This document shows, piece by piece, positions 23,525 through 33,750 of a DNA stretch of 37,831 nt. Origin of the DNA: Nonomuraea zeae (GTDB taxonomy: Bacteria; Actinomycetota; Actinomycetes; Streptosporangiales; Streptosporangiaceae). Where the stretch lies: contig NZ_VCKX01000107.1 in assembly GCF_005889725.1 (NCBI RefSeq), positions 1 to 37,831 of the forward strand. Reading direction: 5' to 3'. The position numbers and the translations under genes are program-made. The notes under the pieces are model-generated. The model did not search any database and had not been told where the DNA came from. It was given only the letters and a program-made list of their open reading frames with translations. Position 1 is the stretch's first letter; each line of letters opens with the position of its first letter.

Positions 23525-24841
23525 TCAGACGGGCAGCAGCGCTTCCGCGGGTTCGAACGGGAATCGTTCGGCGAAGGCGGGCCGCAGATCCGTCAGCCAG
23601 ACGGCGGACGGGTCGTAGCGCGCGAAGAACGGCCGGCCGACCAGCTCGGGGTCGCGGGCCTGAATGAAGTGGAGCATGAAGACCTGCTCCCCTGCGATTT
23701 CCACGACGCCGTCGACGCACACCTTGCCCGGCGTGGCCGACATGGACGGCCCCCGGACGGTCCGGCAGAGGCCCGAGACGGTCGAGTAGGCGTCTCTGAA
23801 GATCTCGTACGCCCTGGCCAGCGGCACCGCGAAGTAGTCCTGCGGCCCGGTGTCACGCTCGACGAACATGTAATAGGGAATCATCCCCATCCTGAGCTGC
23901 CGCCGCCACATGCGCGACCAGACGGCGGGGTCGTCGTTGATCGACCTGATGAGCGGCGCCTGCGTCCTGATCGTGGCCCCGCTGCCGAGTATTCGCTTGA
24001 CCGCCGACTCGACCAGCGGCGACTCCAGCTCGCGCGGATGCGAGAAGTGGGCCATGAACGCCAGGTTCTTGCCCGACTCGACCACCTCCTCGAACAACCC
24101 GAGCGTGGCGTCGGCATCCGGATCGGTGGTGAAGCGCTGCGGCCAGTAGGCCAGCGCCTTGGTGCCGATCCTGATGCTTTCGAGCTGCTCCAGCTCAAGC
24201 AGCGGCTCGATGTATCGCCTGATCACCGGCTCACCCATGATCATCGCGTCGCCGCCGGTGATCAGCACGCTGGTGACCTCGGGATGCCGGCGGATGTAGG
24301 CCACCATCCCCTCTATGTCGTCGGAGGCGAACTTCAGGTCCGCGTCACCGACGAACTGCGCCCACCTGAAGCAGTAGGTGCAGTACGCGTGGCAGGTCTG
24401 CCCTTGTTTGGGGAAGATCAGCGCGGTCTCGTGATATTTGTGCTGCATGCCAGGGACCGGCTCGTCATCCATCTTCGGGACGTTGAGCTCTTTCTGGCCT
24501 GCCGGATGAGGGTTGAGCTGCGCGCGCACGCGGTTGGCCTCGGCCTGGATCTCCGCGTTGGGCGCCTCGGCCTTCAGCAGGTCGGCCAGCCTCGCCACGT
24601 CGGTGGCGGGAAGCATGTCCTCCTGCGGAAAAACCAGCCGGTACATGGGGTCGTCGGGGGCGGCCGACCAATCTATGAGTTCGTCCACGACGTAGGCGTT
24701 GGTCCGGAACGGCAGCACCGTGGCGACCGCGCGAACCTTCAGCCGCTGTTCGTCGTCCAGCCCCGCACGCTGCAGGAGCTGGTCGAGGTGCTTGGCCGTG
24801 TACGCCTTGAAGCGCCGCGTGCCAGCTTGGTTCAAGATCAC
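23525..24841 (-). CDS. KamA-family radical SAM aminomutase-like protein
   Basis: 438 residues, related to lysine 2,3-aminomutase, which moves an amino group using PLP and a SAM-derived radical. The [4Fe-4S] motif is C150-HAY-C154-TY-C157 followed by FRW; TGGD (195-198) binds SAM; IPYYMF (321-326) and a PLP lysine in SATPGKVCVDG (Lys373) match the fold. The two Asp residues that bind the lysine side-chain amine in KamA are absent: IPYYMFVERDTG puts Arg329 at one site, and no Asp precedes Lys373 where KamA has DAPGGGGK. A different substrate is therefore likely. Start GTG 24841 after GGGAAAGG. Confidence 0.88.
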   Translation of the reverse strand: MILNQAGTRRFKAYTAKHLDQLLQRAGLDDEQRLKVRAVATVLPFRTNAYVVDELIDWSAAPDDPMYRLVFPQEDMLPATDVARLADLLKAEAPNAEIQAEANRVRAQLNPHPAGQKELNVPKMDDEPVPGMQHKYHETALIFPKQGQTCHAYCTYCFRWAQFVGDADLKFASDDIEGMVAYIRRHPEVTSVLITGGDAMIMGEPVIRRYIEPLLELEQLESIRIGTKALAYWPQRFTTDPDADATLGLFEEVVESGKNLAFMAHFSHPRELESPLVESAVKRILGSGATIRTQAPLIRSINDDPAVWSRMWRRQLRMGMIPYYMFVERDTGPQDYFAVPLARAYEIFRDAYSTVSGLCRTVRGPSMSATPGKVCVDGVVEIAGEQVFMLHFIQARDPELVGRPFFARYDPSAVWLTDLRPAFAERFPFEPAEALLPV

Positions 24842-24972
24842 TAGGCCTTTCCCATCTTTTTTGTTCGATCGGGTGTAAACCTCACGACCCCGTCGCGCGT
24901 CTACGGTCCTTAATACCCGGACGCGTCCACCCACGTCGGCGGTTCCGCTGGGCTCCAAGTTTTCCTTGAGGT

Positions 24973-25010
24973 TTGCGACACTCGCGACATATCGCGAACC
25001 GGCATAGACT
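24973..25010 (+). promoter_or_regulatory. Triple TYGCGA operator-like array and -10 box
   Basis: TTGCGA (24973), TCGCGA (24982) and TCGCGA (24992) are spaced 9-10 bp apart, one helical turn; the last two form the dyad TCGCGA-CATA-TCGCGA. TAGACT (25005-25010) follows and ends 8 nt before the GTG of the DUF1707 gene, which has no Shine-Dalgarno (leaderless candidate). The array lies between divergent genes. Confidence 0.5.
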
Positions 25011-25018
25011 GATTTATC

Positions 25019-25576
25019 GTGACGGATGATCCAGACCTGCGCGCCTCAGACGCCGATCGCGACCGCATCGCCGCGGTGCTGGGAGAGGCGCTCGCCACCG
25101 GAAGACTCACCAGCGTCGAGCACGCCGACCGCCTCGAGATCGCCTACACGGCGAAGACGGTCGGCGAGCTCGTCCCCATCACCCGGGACCTGCCCGAGGT
25201 GTCCGCGTCCAACGTGCCCGCCGCCGTCGAGCAGCAGCTCATCAGCTCCAAGTTCAGCAAGATCGTGCGCAAGGGGCGCTGGGTCGCCTCCAGGCACACC
25301 AAGCTGTCCGCGCGGTTCGGGGCGCTGATCATCGACCTGTCGGACGCCGTCCTGCCCGGCCGCGAGATCACCGTCGAGACCGACGCCCGGTTCAGCAAGG
25401 TGATCGTCCGGGTGCCCGACAACGCTCACGTCATCGACGAGGGCAGCTCCATCTTCGGCAAGCGCAACGTGACCGGCGGCAGCCAGGCCGACGGGCCGCT
25501 GATCAGGGTGACGGGGAAGTCGACGTTCTCCAAGGTGATCGTCTCACGCGGAATGGACGACTGGAACCTCCGCTGA
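25019..25576 (+). CDS. DUF1707 domain protein with cell-envelope-response C-terminal domain
   Basis: 185 residues. N-terminal DUF1707 (about 5-58): LRASDADRDRIAAVLGEALATGRLT and EHADRLEIAYTAKTVGEL, the usual actinobacterial form. The C-terminal half (about 90-185) is beta-rich with paired FSKV(I)V strands (DARFSKVIVRVP, KSTFSKVIVSRG), like the DUF2154/LiaF-type domain found in cell-wall-stress proteins. No membrane helix, so cytosolic. DUF1707 proteins are often linked to envelope or growth regulation, but the mechanism is unknown. Start GTG 25019, probably leaderless. Confidence 0.88.
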   Translation: MTDDPDLRASDADRDRIAAVLGEALATGRLTSVEHADRLEIAYTAKTVGELVPITRDLPEVSASNVPAAVEQQLISSKFSKIVRKGRWVASRHTKLSARFGALIIDLSDAVLPGREITVETDARFSKVIVRVPDNAHVIDEGSSIFGKRNVTGGSQADGPLIRVTGKSTFSKVIVSRGMDDWNLR

Positions 25577-25763
25577 CACCGGGCCTGAGACCTCCACCGG
25601 CACCGGCCGCTCGCCACCGACGGGACTGGAACGCGCCTGCCCGGGAACCAACAGGGCCTACCCGCCGGTTTAATGGGCACCTGCCTTGCCTGCGATGCGG
25701 ACATACCGAGCCCGCGTTCCGGCCAAGCCGTGACGGCGGGCTCGATGCCGTACGAGGTGATCA

Positions 25764-26783
25764 TTGTCCGACAGCAGGCCCATCGCGCTCGACGCCATGG
25801 GCGGCGACCATGCGCCGCACGAGATCGTCGCGGGGGCGGTGCACGCCGTGCGCGAGCGCGGCCTGTCCGTCGTCCTCGTCGGCTCGCCCCGCGTCGTGTA
25901 CGAAGCCCTCGCCGACCACGACGCCACCAAAGAGGTCCCGATCGTACGGGCCGAGGAGGCCCTGGCGATGGACGAGGGCGCGCTGGCCAGCCTGCGCCGC
26001 CCCCGGTCCAGCATCGCGATCGCCTGCCATCTCGTCCGGAGGGGCGACGCCAGCGCGGTCGTGTCGGCCGGCTCGACGGCGGGCATCGTGGCCACCGGCA
26101 GGCTCCGGCTCAAGGCCCAGCAGGGCGTGCTCAGGCCGGCCATAGCGGTCGCGCTCCCCACGCTCCCGACACCGACCCTGCTCCTGGACGCCGGCGCCAA
26201 CGCCGAGGCCAAGCCGGAGATGCTGGTGCAGTTCGCCCACCTGGGAGCCGCCTACGCCGAGCTGGCCTACGGCATCGAGGCGCCCGCGGTCGGCCTGCTG
26301 ACGATCGGCAGCGAGGCGGAGAAGGGCAACAAGCTCGTCAAACGCGCCCACGAGCTGCTGCAGGCCTCCCCCGGCCTGAGCTTCGCCGGCAACGTCGAGG
26401 GCCACGACCTGCTGACCGGCAAGGTCAACGTGATCACCACCGACGGGTTCACCGGGAACGTGGCGCTCAAGACCATGGAAGGCGCCGTCCGCTACGCGTT
26501 CAGCGAGCTGCGCGAGACCATCAGCGACAGCAGGCTCGCCCGGCTCGGGGCGGCCATGCAGCGCTCCCGCCTGCGGGAGCTGCGCCGCCGGCTCGACGCG
26601 GAGGCGTACGGCGGAGCCGTCCTGCTCGGGCTGAACGGCACCGTCGTGATCGCCCACGGCTCCTCCAAGGCCCCGGCGATCAGCGCCGCCTGCCAGCTCG
26701 CCGCCGACCTGTCGGCGGACGGGATCGTCGCCGGGACCGGCGACCGAGTCGCCGCCACGCATCGCTCACACAGACTGTGGTGA
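25764..26783 (+). CDS. plsX: Phosphate acyltransferase PlsX
   Basis: 339-residue peripheral membrane enzyme making acyl-phosphate from acyl-ACP, feeding phospholipid synthesis. N-terminal IALDAMGGDHAPHEIVAGAV, VVSAGSTAGIVATG, LLLDAGANAEAKPEMLVQFA, and NVEGHDLLTGKVNVITTDGFTGNVALKTMEG are family hallmarks. Start is TTG 25764 with an excellent GAGGTGAT just upstream. It is not beside rpmF, rnc or fab genes, the usual place for plsX, so it may be a second copy or a relocated gene. The C-terminus is basic (HRSHRLW). Confidence 0.94.
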   Translation: MSDSRPIALDAMGGDHAPHEIVAGAVHAVRERGLSVVLVGSPRVVYEALADHDATKEVPIVRAEEALAMDEGALASLRRPRSSIAIACHLVRRGDASAVVSAGSTAGIVATGRLRLKAQQGVLRPAIAVALPTLPTPTLLLDAGANAEAKPEMLVQFAHLGAAYAELAYGIEAPAVGLLTIGSEAEKGNKLVKRAHELLQASPGLSFAGNVEGHDLLTGKVNVITTDGFTGNVALKTMEGAVRYAFSELRETISDSRLARLGAAMQRSRLRELRRRLDAEAYGGAVLLGLNGTVVIAHGSSKAPAISAACQLAADLSADGIVAGTGDRVAATHRSHRLW

Positions 26784-26823
26784 CCCCATAGGGTGGCACC
26801 GATCCACAGCAACGGGGGGTTAT

Positions 26824-29129
26824 GTGGACGGGCTCACCTCAGCACAGGTGGCGGGGGCGAAGACCAACCACGTCCCGCGCCGGTCGAGCAGATCGCTCAG
26901 CGCGATCATCAGAGCGAACGTCCTCACCCTGTTCAACCTGGTCATCGGAGTGCTCTGGGCGCTGATCCTGATCTTCGGGGAGTGGCAGGACGGCCTGTTC
27001 GGGCTGATCATCGTGGCCAACGCGCTGATCGGCATCGTCCAGGAGCTGCGTGCCAAGCGCACGCTCGACAAATTAGCGGTCATCAACGAGGCTCCCGTAC
27101 GCGTGCGCCGCGACGGCGCCGAGCGGCTGATCCAGCCCCGCCAGGTCGTGCTCGGCGACCTGATCCTGCTCGGCCCGGGTGACCGCCTGCTGGTCGACGG
27201 CGAGGTGATCGAGTCCGACGGGCTGGAGGTGGACGAGTCCCTGCTGACCGGCGAGGCCGACCCGGTGCACAAGCAGCCCGGCGACCCGGTCCTGTCGGGC
27301 AGCTTCGCGGTCGCGGGCACGGGCTCGTTCGTGGCCACGAAGGTCGGCACCGACGCGTACGCCGTGCAGCTCGCGGAAGAGGCCAGCAAGTTCCACCTCG
27401 CCCACTCCGAGCTGCGCGAGGGCGTGGCGAACTTCATCAAGTACATCACCTGGCTGGTCATCCCGATCGGCGCCCTGCTCATCTACAGCCAGCTCAGCAA
27501 CTCGGCGGACTTCCGCACCGCCATCACCGGCGCGGTCGCGGGCATCGTCACCATGATCCCCGAGGGGCTCGTGCTGATGACCTCGATCGCCTTCGCCGTC
27601 GGCGTCGTACGCCTGGGCCGGCGCAAATGCCTGGTCCAGGAGCTGCCCGCGATCGAGGGCCTGGCCAGGGTGGACGTGCTCTGCCTGGACAAGACGGGCA
27701 CCCTCACCGCCGGCGGCATGGACCTCGACCTGGTGCTGCCGCTGGGCGACGGCCAGCCGGTCGACGCCGCGCTGGCCGCCCTGTCCCACCTCGACGGCCG
27801 GCCGAACGCCACCGCCCAGGCCATCAGGGCCCACTACCCGGAGGGCGGCGACGGATGGACGGCCGGCACGACCGTGCCGTTCTCCTCGGCGCGCAGATGG
27901 AGCGGAGCCGACTTCGGCGAGCGCGGCGCCTGGCTGCTGGGGGCTCCCGACGTGCTGCTCGACGGCGGCGACGGCTACGACAGGGCCGCCGAGCTGGCCG
28001 CCACCGGCACCCGCGTGCTGGCGCTCTGCCGCGCGGCCCGCCTGCCCGCGGACGGGAACGGCGCCGACCGCGCCGAGCCCGCCGAGCCCGTCCAGCCCGT
28101 CGCGCTCATCACGTTCAAGCAGCGCATCAGGCCCGACGCCCGGCAGACCCTGCGCTACTTCGCCAAGCAGGGCGTGACGGTCAAGGTGCTCTCCGGCGAC
28201 AACCCGGCCGCGGTGTCGGCTATCGCGACCAGCCTGGAGATCCCGGGCGGCGAGCGTGCGATCGACGCCAGGACCCTGCCGGACGACGCGGACAAGCTGG
28301 GCGAGCTGCTGGACACCCACACCGTCTTCGGCCGGGTCAGCCCTCGGCAGAAGCGGCAGTTCGTCGCGGCGCTGCAGGCCCGCGGCCACACCGTGGCCAT
28401 GACCGGCGACGGCGTCAACGACGTGCTCGCGCTGAAGGACGCCGACCTCGGCATCGCGATGGGCGCGGGCAGCCCGGCCACCAAGGCGGTGGCCCAGGTG
28501 GTGCTGCTCGACGACAAGTTCGCCACGCTGCCGCACGTCGTGGGCGAGGGCCGCCGGGTGCTGGCCAACATCGAGCGCGTCTCCAACCTGTTCCTCACCA
28601 AGACCTTCTACGCCATCCTGCTGTCGCTGGCGGTGGGGCTGGCCGGGGTGATGTTCCCTTTCGCGCCCCGCCACTCGACCCTGACGAACGCCCTGACCAT
28701 CGGCATCCCCGCGCTCTTCCTCGCGCTCGCGCCCACGCTCGAGCGCTCCCGGCCCGGGTTCGTCCGCCGGGTGCTGCGCTTCGCCGTCCCCGCGGGGGTG
28801 CTGTGCGCGGTGGCGGTGCTGGCGTCGTTCTGGGCCGCGCACAGCGGCACCTCCACGCTCACCGAGGTCCAGACCTCGGCCGTCATCACGCTCTTCCTCA
28901 CCACCTGGTGGGTGCTCGTGCTGATCGCCAGGCCGCTCAACTGGTGGCGGGTGGTCCTGGTCGGCGCCATGGCGGCGCTGTTCGCCGCCGGCCTTTCGCT
29001 GCCCTTCGTCCGGGCCTTCTTCGCGCTCGCGCCGGGCGATCTCGGCAAGGACCTGACCGCGGTCGGCGTCTCGATCGTGGCCGCCGCGGCCATCAGCGTC
29101 GCGGTCAAGGTCGCCGGTACTCTTAGAGC

Positions 29130-29133
<4 letters not shown>
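26824..29133 (+). CDS. P-type cation-transporting ATPase (CtpE-like)
   Basis: 769-residue HAD-type ATPase. Order: two N-terminal helices, actuator LLTGEA (140-145, usual TGES with Ala), ion-site helix with PEGLV (246-250), phosphorylation DKTGTLT (Asp289), a reduced nucleotide domain, hinge TGDGVND, and four to six C-terminal helices. No heavy-metal N-terminal domain and no CPC motif, so not a copper/cadmium pump. The pattern fits CtpE, a calcium transporter of mycobacteria; ion choice here is inferred. Start GTG 26824 after GGGGGG. Its stop overlaps argS (ATGA). Confidence 0.9.
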
Positions 29134-30857
<1,724 letters not shown>

Positions 30858-30891
30858 CAGGCAGTTGACTCAAAGTCTCCCGTTCCGTCGT

Positions 30892-30920
30892 GGGCGCGCC
30901 TCCACCGGGTTGGCGCGCCC
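30892..30920 (+). terminator. Terminator after argS
   Basis: GGGCGCGCC / GGCGCGCCC, 9-bp perfect stem with an 11-nt loop, 35 bp past the argS stop. Confidence 0.7.
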
Positions 30921-30977
30921 ATACGGTTAGGCTTTACGCGGTCATGAACTGAAGGCGAATTGGGGGAGTTCTCTGCC

Positions 30978-32309
30978 TTGAGCACGGACCTGACTGCGAG
31001 TCCCCCTGCCGCGACGGAGTTGCACCGCTACGCCGAAGCACTGCTGGCGCACCTCGCCGCCAACGGCACCGCACCTCCCGCCGCCCCGGGCTTTCGCGAC
31101 ATACCCGGCTACTGGCTGCCCCCGGCCATCGAAGCGCTGGTCGCCATCCTCGCCGGTGACGACCCGCTGGAGCCGCTGAGCAAGGCGGCCGGCCGCGACC
31201 AGCAGCAGACCGCGGTCTTCCTCTGCCTGGCCCTGGCCGTCTCCGGGCAGGGCAGCCGCATCCACGCCTCCTGGCTCGGCACCGCCTTCGGCGAGCTGTC
31301 CCTTGAGCGGCCGGTCTCCCACGGGCAGCGCTCGCTGTGGCTGGCCGCCGCCAGAGGCGCCTACGGCCCGGCCGGCAAGATCTTCGTGCTGCGCAAGCTC
31401 GACGCGCTGGCCGTGCAGGAGTACGCCGATCCGCAGCAGTGGGTGCAGGCGCTCGTGCCGGGCGAGCCGTCGGTCGTGGTGCCGCCGTCGCTGGCCGACT
31501 TCCCGGAGATGGCGGAGATCCCGGAGCTGGCCATACCGTCCGTGGCGGCCGCCCGGCTGGCCAGGCTCCGCGGCCGCTGCGTGGAGATCACCTCGGCCCG
31601 GCAGGCCGAGCACGACTCCTCCGCACCGCTCGACAACAGCTCGGGCAGCCCGGCCACGGCCTGGGCCGAGAACGAGCCGCTGGCGGTGCTGCGCTCCCTG
31701 ATCGGGCTCGGCGGCCCGGCCGGGCCGATGGCCTCGCTGATCTCGTACCTGCTCGATGACCTGCGCCCCGGCGCGGACCCGCATCTGGCGGCGATCGCCC
31801 TGCACGTGGCGGCGCCGATCCTGCGGGGTGTGGCGGAGGAGCTCGAGGCTGACAGCCACCTGGCGCCTCCCGCCACGCTGACCGTGCCGCTGCTCGGCCA
31901 CCGCATCCACCTGCGCCCTGAGGGGCCGGACGAGGCCTCGCTGGCCACCGCCGAGCACGCGATCCTCACCGAGGGGGTCGTGCCGCGCCCGCGCCCGTGG
32001 GCCGCGATGGTGCTGATCGTGGTGGGCGTGGCCTGCCTGATCGGCGCCGTGCTCGCCAGCAGGCTGCTCGCGGGAGCGGGAGTGGCCATGATCGGCCTGG
32101 CCGGCTGGCAGCTGTGGCAGCGCCGCAAGCTCGCCGAGGCCGACGCCCGCTACGTGGCCGCCCAGGTCAGCGAGCTCAAGGAGCTGGCCGAAGGAGCGGT
32201 GTGGGCTCTGCACGCGTACGCCCGCGAAGCGGACGCACGCGCGAAGCAGGCCGCTGACGACGCAGCCGAGCTGACCCGGCTGATCCGTCGCGGCCCGCGA
32301 GCTGCCTGA
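30978..32309 (+). CDS. Membrane protein of unknown function
   Basis: 443 residues. A long Ala/Leu-rich, mostly helical N-terminal domain (1-330) without a signal peptide, then two close membrane helices (about 340-375; WAAMVLIVVGVACLIGAV and AGAGVAMIGLAGWQLW) and a C-terminal helical tail (380-443) rich in Ala, Lys, Glu and Asp that may form a coiled coil (KELAEGAVWALHAYAREADA). I choose TTG 30978 because GGGGGAG sits 9 nt before it; a TTG at 30960 in frame would start ahead of that site. No family recognised. Confidence 0.78.
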   Translation: MSTDLTASPPAATELHRYAEALLAHLAANGTAPPAAPGFRDIPGYWLPPAIEALVAILAGDDPLEPLSKAAGRDQQQTAVFLCLALAVSGQGSRIHASWLGTAFGELSLERPVSHGQRSLWLAAARGAYGPAGKIFVLRKLDALAVQEYADPQQWVQALVPGEPSVVVPPSLADFPEMAEIPELAIPSVAAARLARLRGRCVEITSARQAEHDSSAPLDNSSGSPATAWAENEPLAVLRSLIGLGGPAGPMASLISYLLDDLRPGADPHLAAIALHVAAPILRGVAEELEADSHLAPPATLTVPLLGHRIHLRPEGPDEASLATAEHAILTEGVVPRPRPWAAMVLIVVGVACLIGAVLASRLLAGAGVAMIGLAGWQLWQRRKLAEADARYVAAQVSELKELAEGAVWALHAYAREADARAKQAADDAAELTRLIRRGPRAA

Positions 32310-32320
32310 CCCGCTCCCCA

Positions 32321-32348
32321 GACTGCCGCCCCGCCCAGGCCGGCAGTC
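32321..32348. terminator. Terminator between converging genes
   Basis: GACTGCCG / CGGCAGTC, 8-bp perfect stem with a 12-nt loop, between the membrane-protein gene and the convergent SepF-like gene. Confidence 0.7.
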
Positions 32349-32364
32349 CGATCGGCGAATCGTG

Positions 32365-32751
32365 TTATTGAGTGGTCTCGATCTCTACGTGAGCGGGCGC
32401 GAGCAGGAAGACACGGTCGGCGATGCGCTCGATCCGCCCCTCGCACCCGAAGGCCAGCCCGGCGGCGAAATCCACCATCCTCGTCGCCTCAGGCATCGGC
32501 ATGCCCGTGACATCCATGATCACCGTCTGGCCGTCACGGAAGTGCTGACCGATCAACGGCGCGTCGTTGTACTTGAGCGGCTGGACCATCACGATGCGTG
32601 AGGAGTCGACGTTCGCGCGCCACCGCCTGGCAGCACGCTCCGTGGCCGGGACGTACTCGTCCTCGTAGTGCCCGTCGTCGTCGTAGCCCTCGTCATATTG
32701 GTCGATTCCGCCCAGGCCAAGGTAGCTCACCACCTTGCGCACTGCCCCCAT
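32365..32751 (-). CDS. SepF-like cell-division protein
   Basis: 128 residues. N-terminal amphipathic membrane-binding segment MGAVRKVVSYLGLGG, an acidic Tyr/Asp-rich linker (18-33), then the SepF core: IVMVQPLKYNDAPLIGQHFRDGQTVIMDVTGM and ATRMVDFAAGLAFGCEGRIERIADRVFLLAPAHVEIE. SepF anchors FtsZ to the membrane. This gene is outside the division/cell-wall cluster and the linker is short, so it is more likely one of the SepF-like paralogues (SflA/SflB type in Streptomyces) than the main SepF. ATG 32751 follows GAGGAAAGGA. Confidence 0.9.
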   Translation of the reverse strand: MGAVRKVVSYLGLGGIDQYDEGYDDDGHYEDEYVPATERAARRWRANVDSSRIVMVQPLKYNDAPLIGQHFRDGQTVIMDVTGMPMPEATRMVDFAAGLAFGCEGRIERIADRVFLLAPAHVEIETTQ

Positions 32752-32867
32752 CGGCTTGTCCTTTCCTCAGGAACTCACCGTAATCGGCACGTCCCTACAC
32801 ATTGGACGGTAACCGACGATTCCGCATTCGCCACGCGACACGCCCAGCCCTAATTCCATTTTGTACG

Positions 32868-32910
32868 GCTTGCAACCCGCTTGCATCTGGATATCCGACC
32901 CCCGTATAGC
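32868..32910 (+). promoter_or_regulatory. phzF-like gene promoter with GCTTGCA direct repeat
   Basis: TTGCAT (32881-32886), 18-nt spacer, TATAGC (32905-32910), 9 nt before the ATG, with no Shine-Dalgarno: leaderless candidate. GCTTGCA occurs at 32868 and 32879, 11 bp apart, the second copy covering the -35. Confidence 0.5.
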
Positions 32911-32919
32911 ATCGGCCAC

Positions 32920-33711
32920 ATGCGCCTCTTCAGTGTGGACGCCTTCACCGACACAGCTTTCAAGGGTAATCCCGCAGCGGTCTGCCTGCTGGACTCTCCG
33001 GTTACTGATCGGTGGATGCAGAGCGTAGCCAGCGAGATGAACCTCTCCGAGACCGCTTTCCTGCTCGGAGATTCCCTGCGCTGGTTCACGCCGGCCGTCG
33101 AAGTCACTCTCTGTGGCCATGCCACGCTGGCCACCGCGCACGTCCTCTATTCGACGGGCGCCGCCTCCGGCCCGGTCGAATTCAGCACGGCCAGCGGCAC
33201 GCTAACGGTGAATCGGCTGCCGGACGGCATGATCACAATGGATTTCCCGGCCAAGGAGTCGAACCCCGCGCCCCTTCCGGCCGGCTTGGAGAAAGCGCTC
33301 GGCGTCGCACCGGTGCACGTCTCGAAAAGCCACCTCGACCTGCTGGTTGAGGTGGAGTCAGAGGAAACGGTTCGCTCGCTCGCCCCGGATATCGGCGCCC
33401 TCGCCGCAGTGGACGCCAGGGGGGTCATCGTCACCGCGCGGGGCACGGAGACGGACTTCGTCTCCCGCTTCTTCGCCCCCAACGTCGGCGTGCCGGAGGA
33501 CCCGGTGACGGGCTCGGCTCATTGCGCCCTCTCGCCGTACTGGTCCGCCCGCCTGGGCCGTGCCTCGCTGACCGGGGCCCAGCTGTCGGCCAGGGGCGGG
33601 CTGGTGCGGGTGCGGCACGATGGTGACCGCGTACACCTTGCGGGCCACGCGGTCACGATCGCCTCGGGCACCCTGCACGTGCCCCCTGCTCCCGCGCAGC
33701 AGGCCGATTAG
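32920..33711 (+). CDS. PhzF-family isomerase/epimerase-like protein
   Basis: 263 residues with the two-lobed PhzF/diaminopimelate-epimerase fold. Seen: MRLFSVDAFTDTAFKGNPAAV, the catalytic Glu44 in NLSETAF, TLCGHATLATAHVL and APNVGVPEDPVTGSAHCAL. True PhzF isomerises a phenazine precursor, but no other phz gene is here, and most members have unknown substrates. Start ATG 32920 follows TATAGC. The stop codon is 3 bp before the next promoter. Confidence 0.9.
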   Translation: MRLFSVDAFTDTAFKGNPAAVCLLDSPVTDRWMQSVASEMNLSETAFLLGDSLRWFTPAVEVTLCGHATLATAHVLYSTGAASGPVEFSTASGTLTVNRLPDGMITMDFPAKESNPAPLPAGLEKALGVAPVHVSKSHLDLLVEVESEETVRSLAPDIGALAAVDARGVIVTARGTETDFVSRFFAPNVGVPEDPVTGSAHCALSPYWSARLGRASLTGAQLSARGGLVRVRHDGDRVHLAGHAVTIASGTLHVPPAPAQQAD

Positions 33712-33713
33712 AT

Positions 33714-33742
33714 TAGAAACTTAAATAAGTTTCTGTTAGATT
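33714..33742 (+). promoter_or_regulatory. marR promoter with 9-2-9 palindromic operator
   Basis: AGAAACTTA and TAAGTTTCT (33715-33734) form a perfect 9-bp dyad with a 2-nt centre. It covers the -35 TAGAAA (33714-33719) and most of the 17-nt spacer before TAGATT (33737-33742). The -10 ends 8 nt before the GTG. This is the expected layout for an autorepressing MarR regulator. Confidence 0.75.
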
Positions 33743-33750
33743 CTGGAGCT

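Noticed and set aside
27073..28842. Minus-strand open frame of 589 codons inside the P-type ATPase gene
   Set aside because: Shadow of the ATPase; composition rich in Arg, Gly, Gln and His and no recognisable motif.
32920..33711. Phenazine biosynthesis gene cluster
   Set aside because: Only a single PhzF-family gene is present; the family is broad and mostly unrelated to phenazines.
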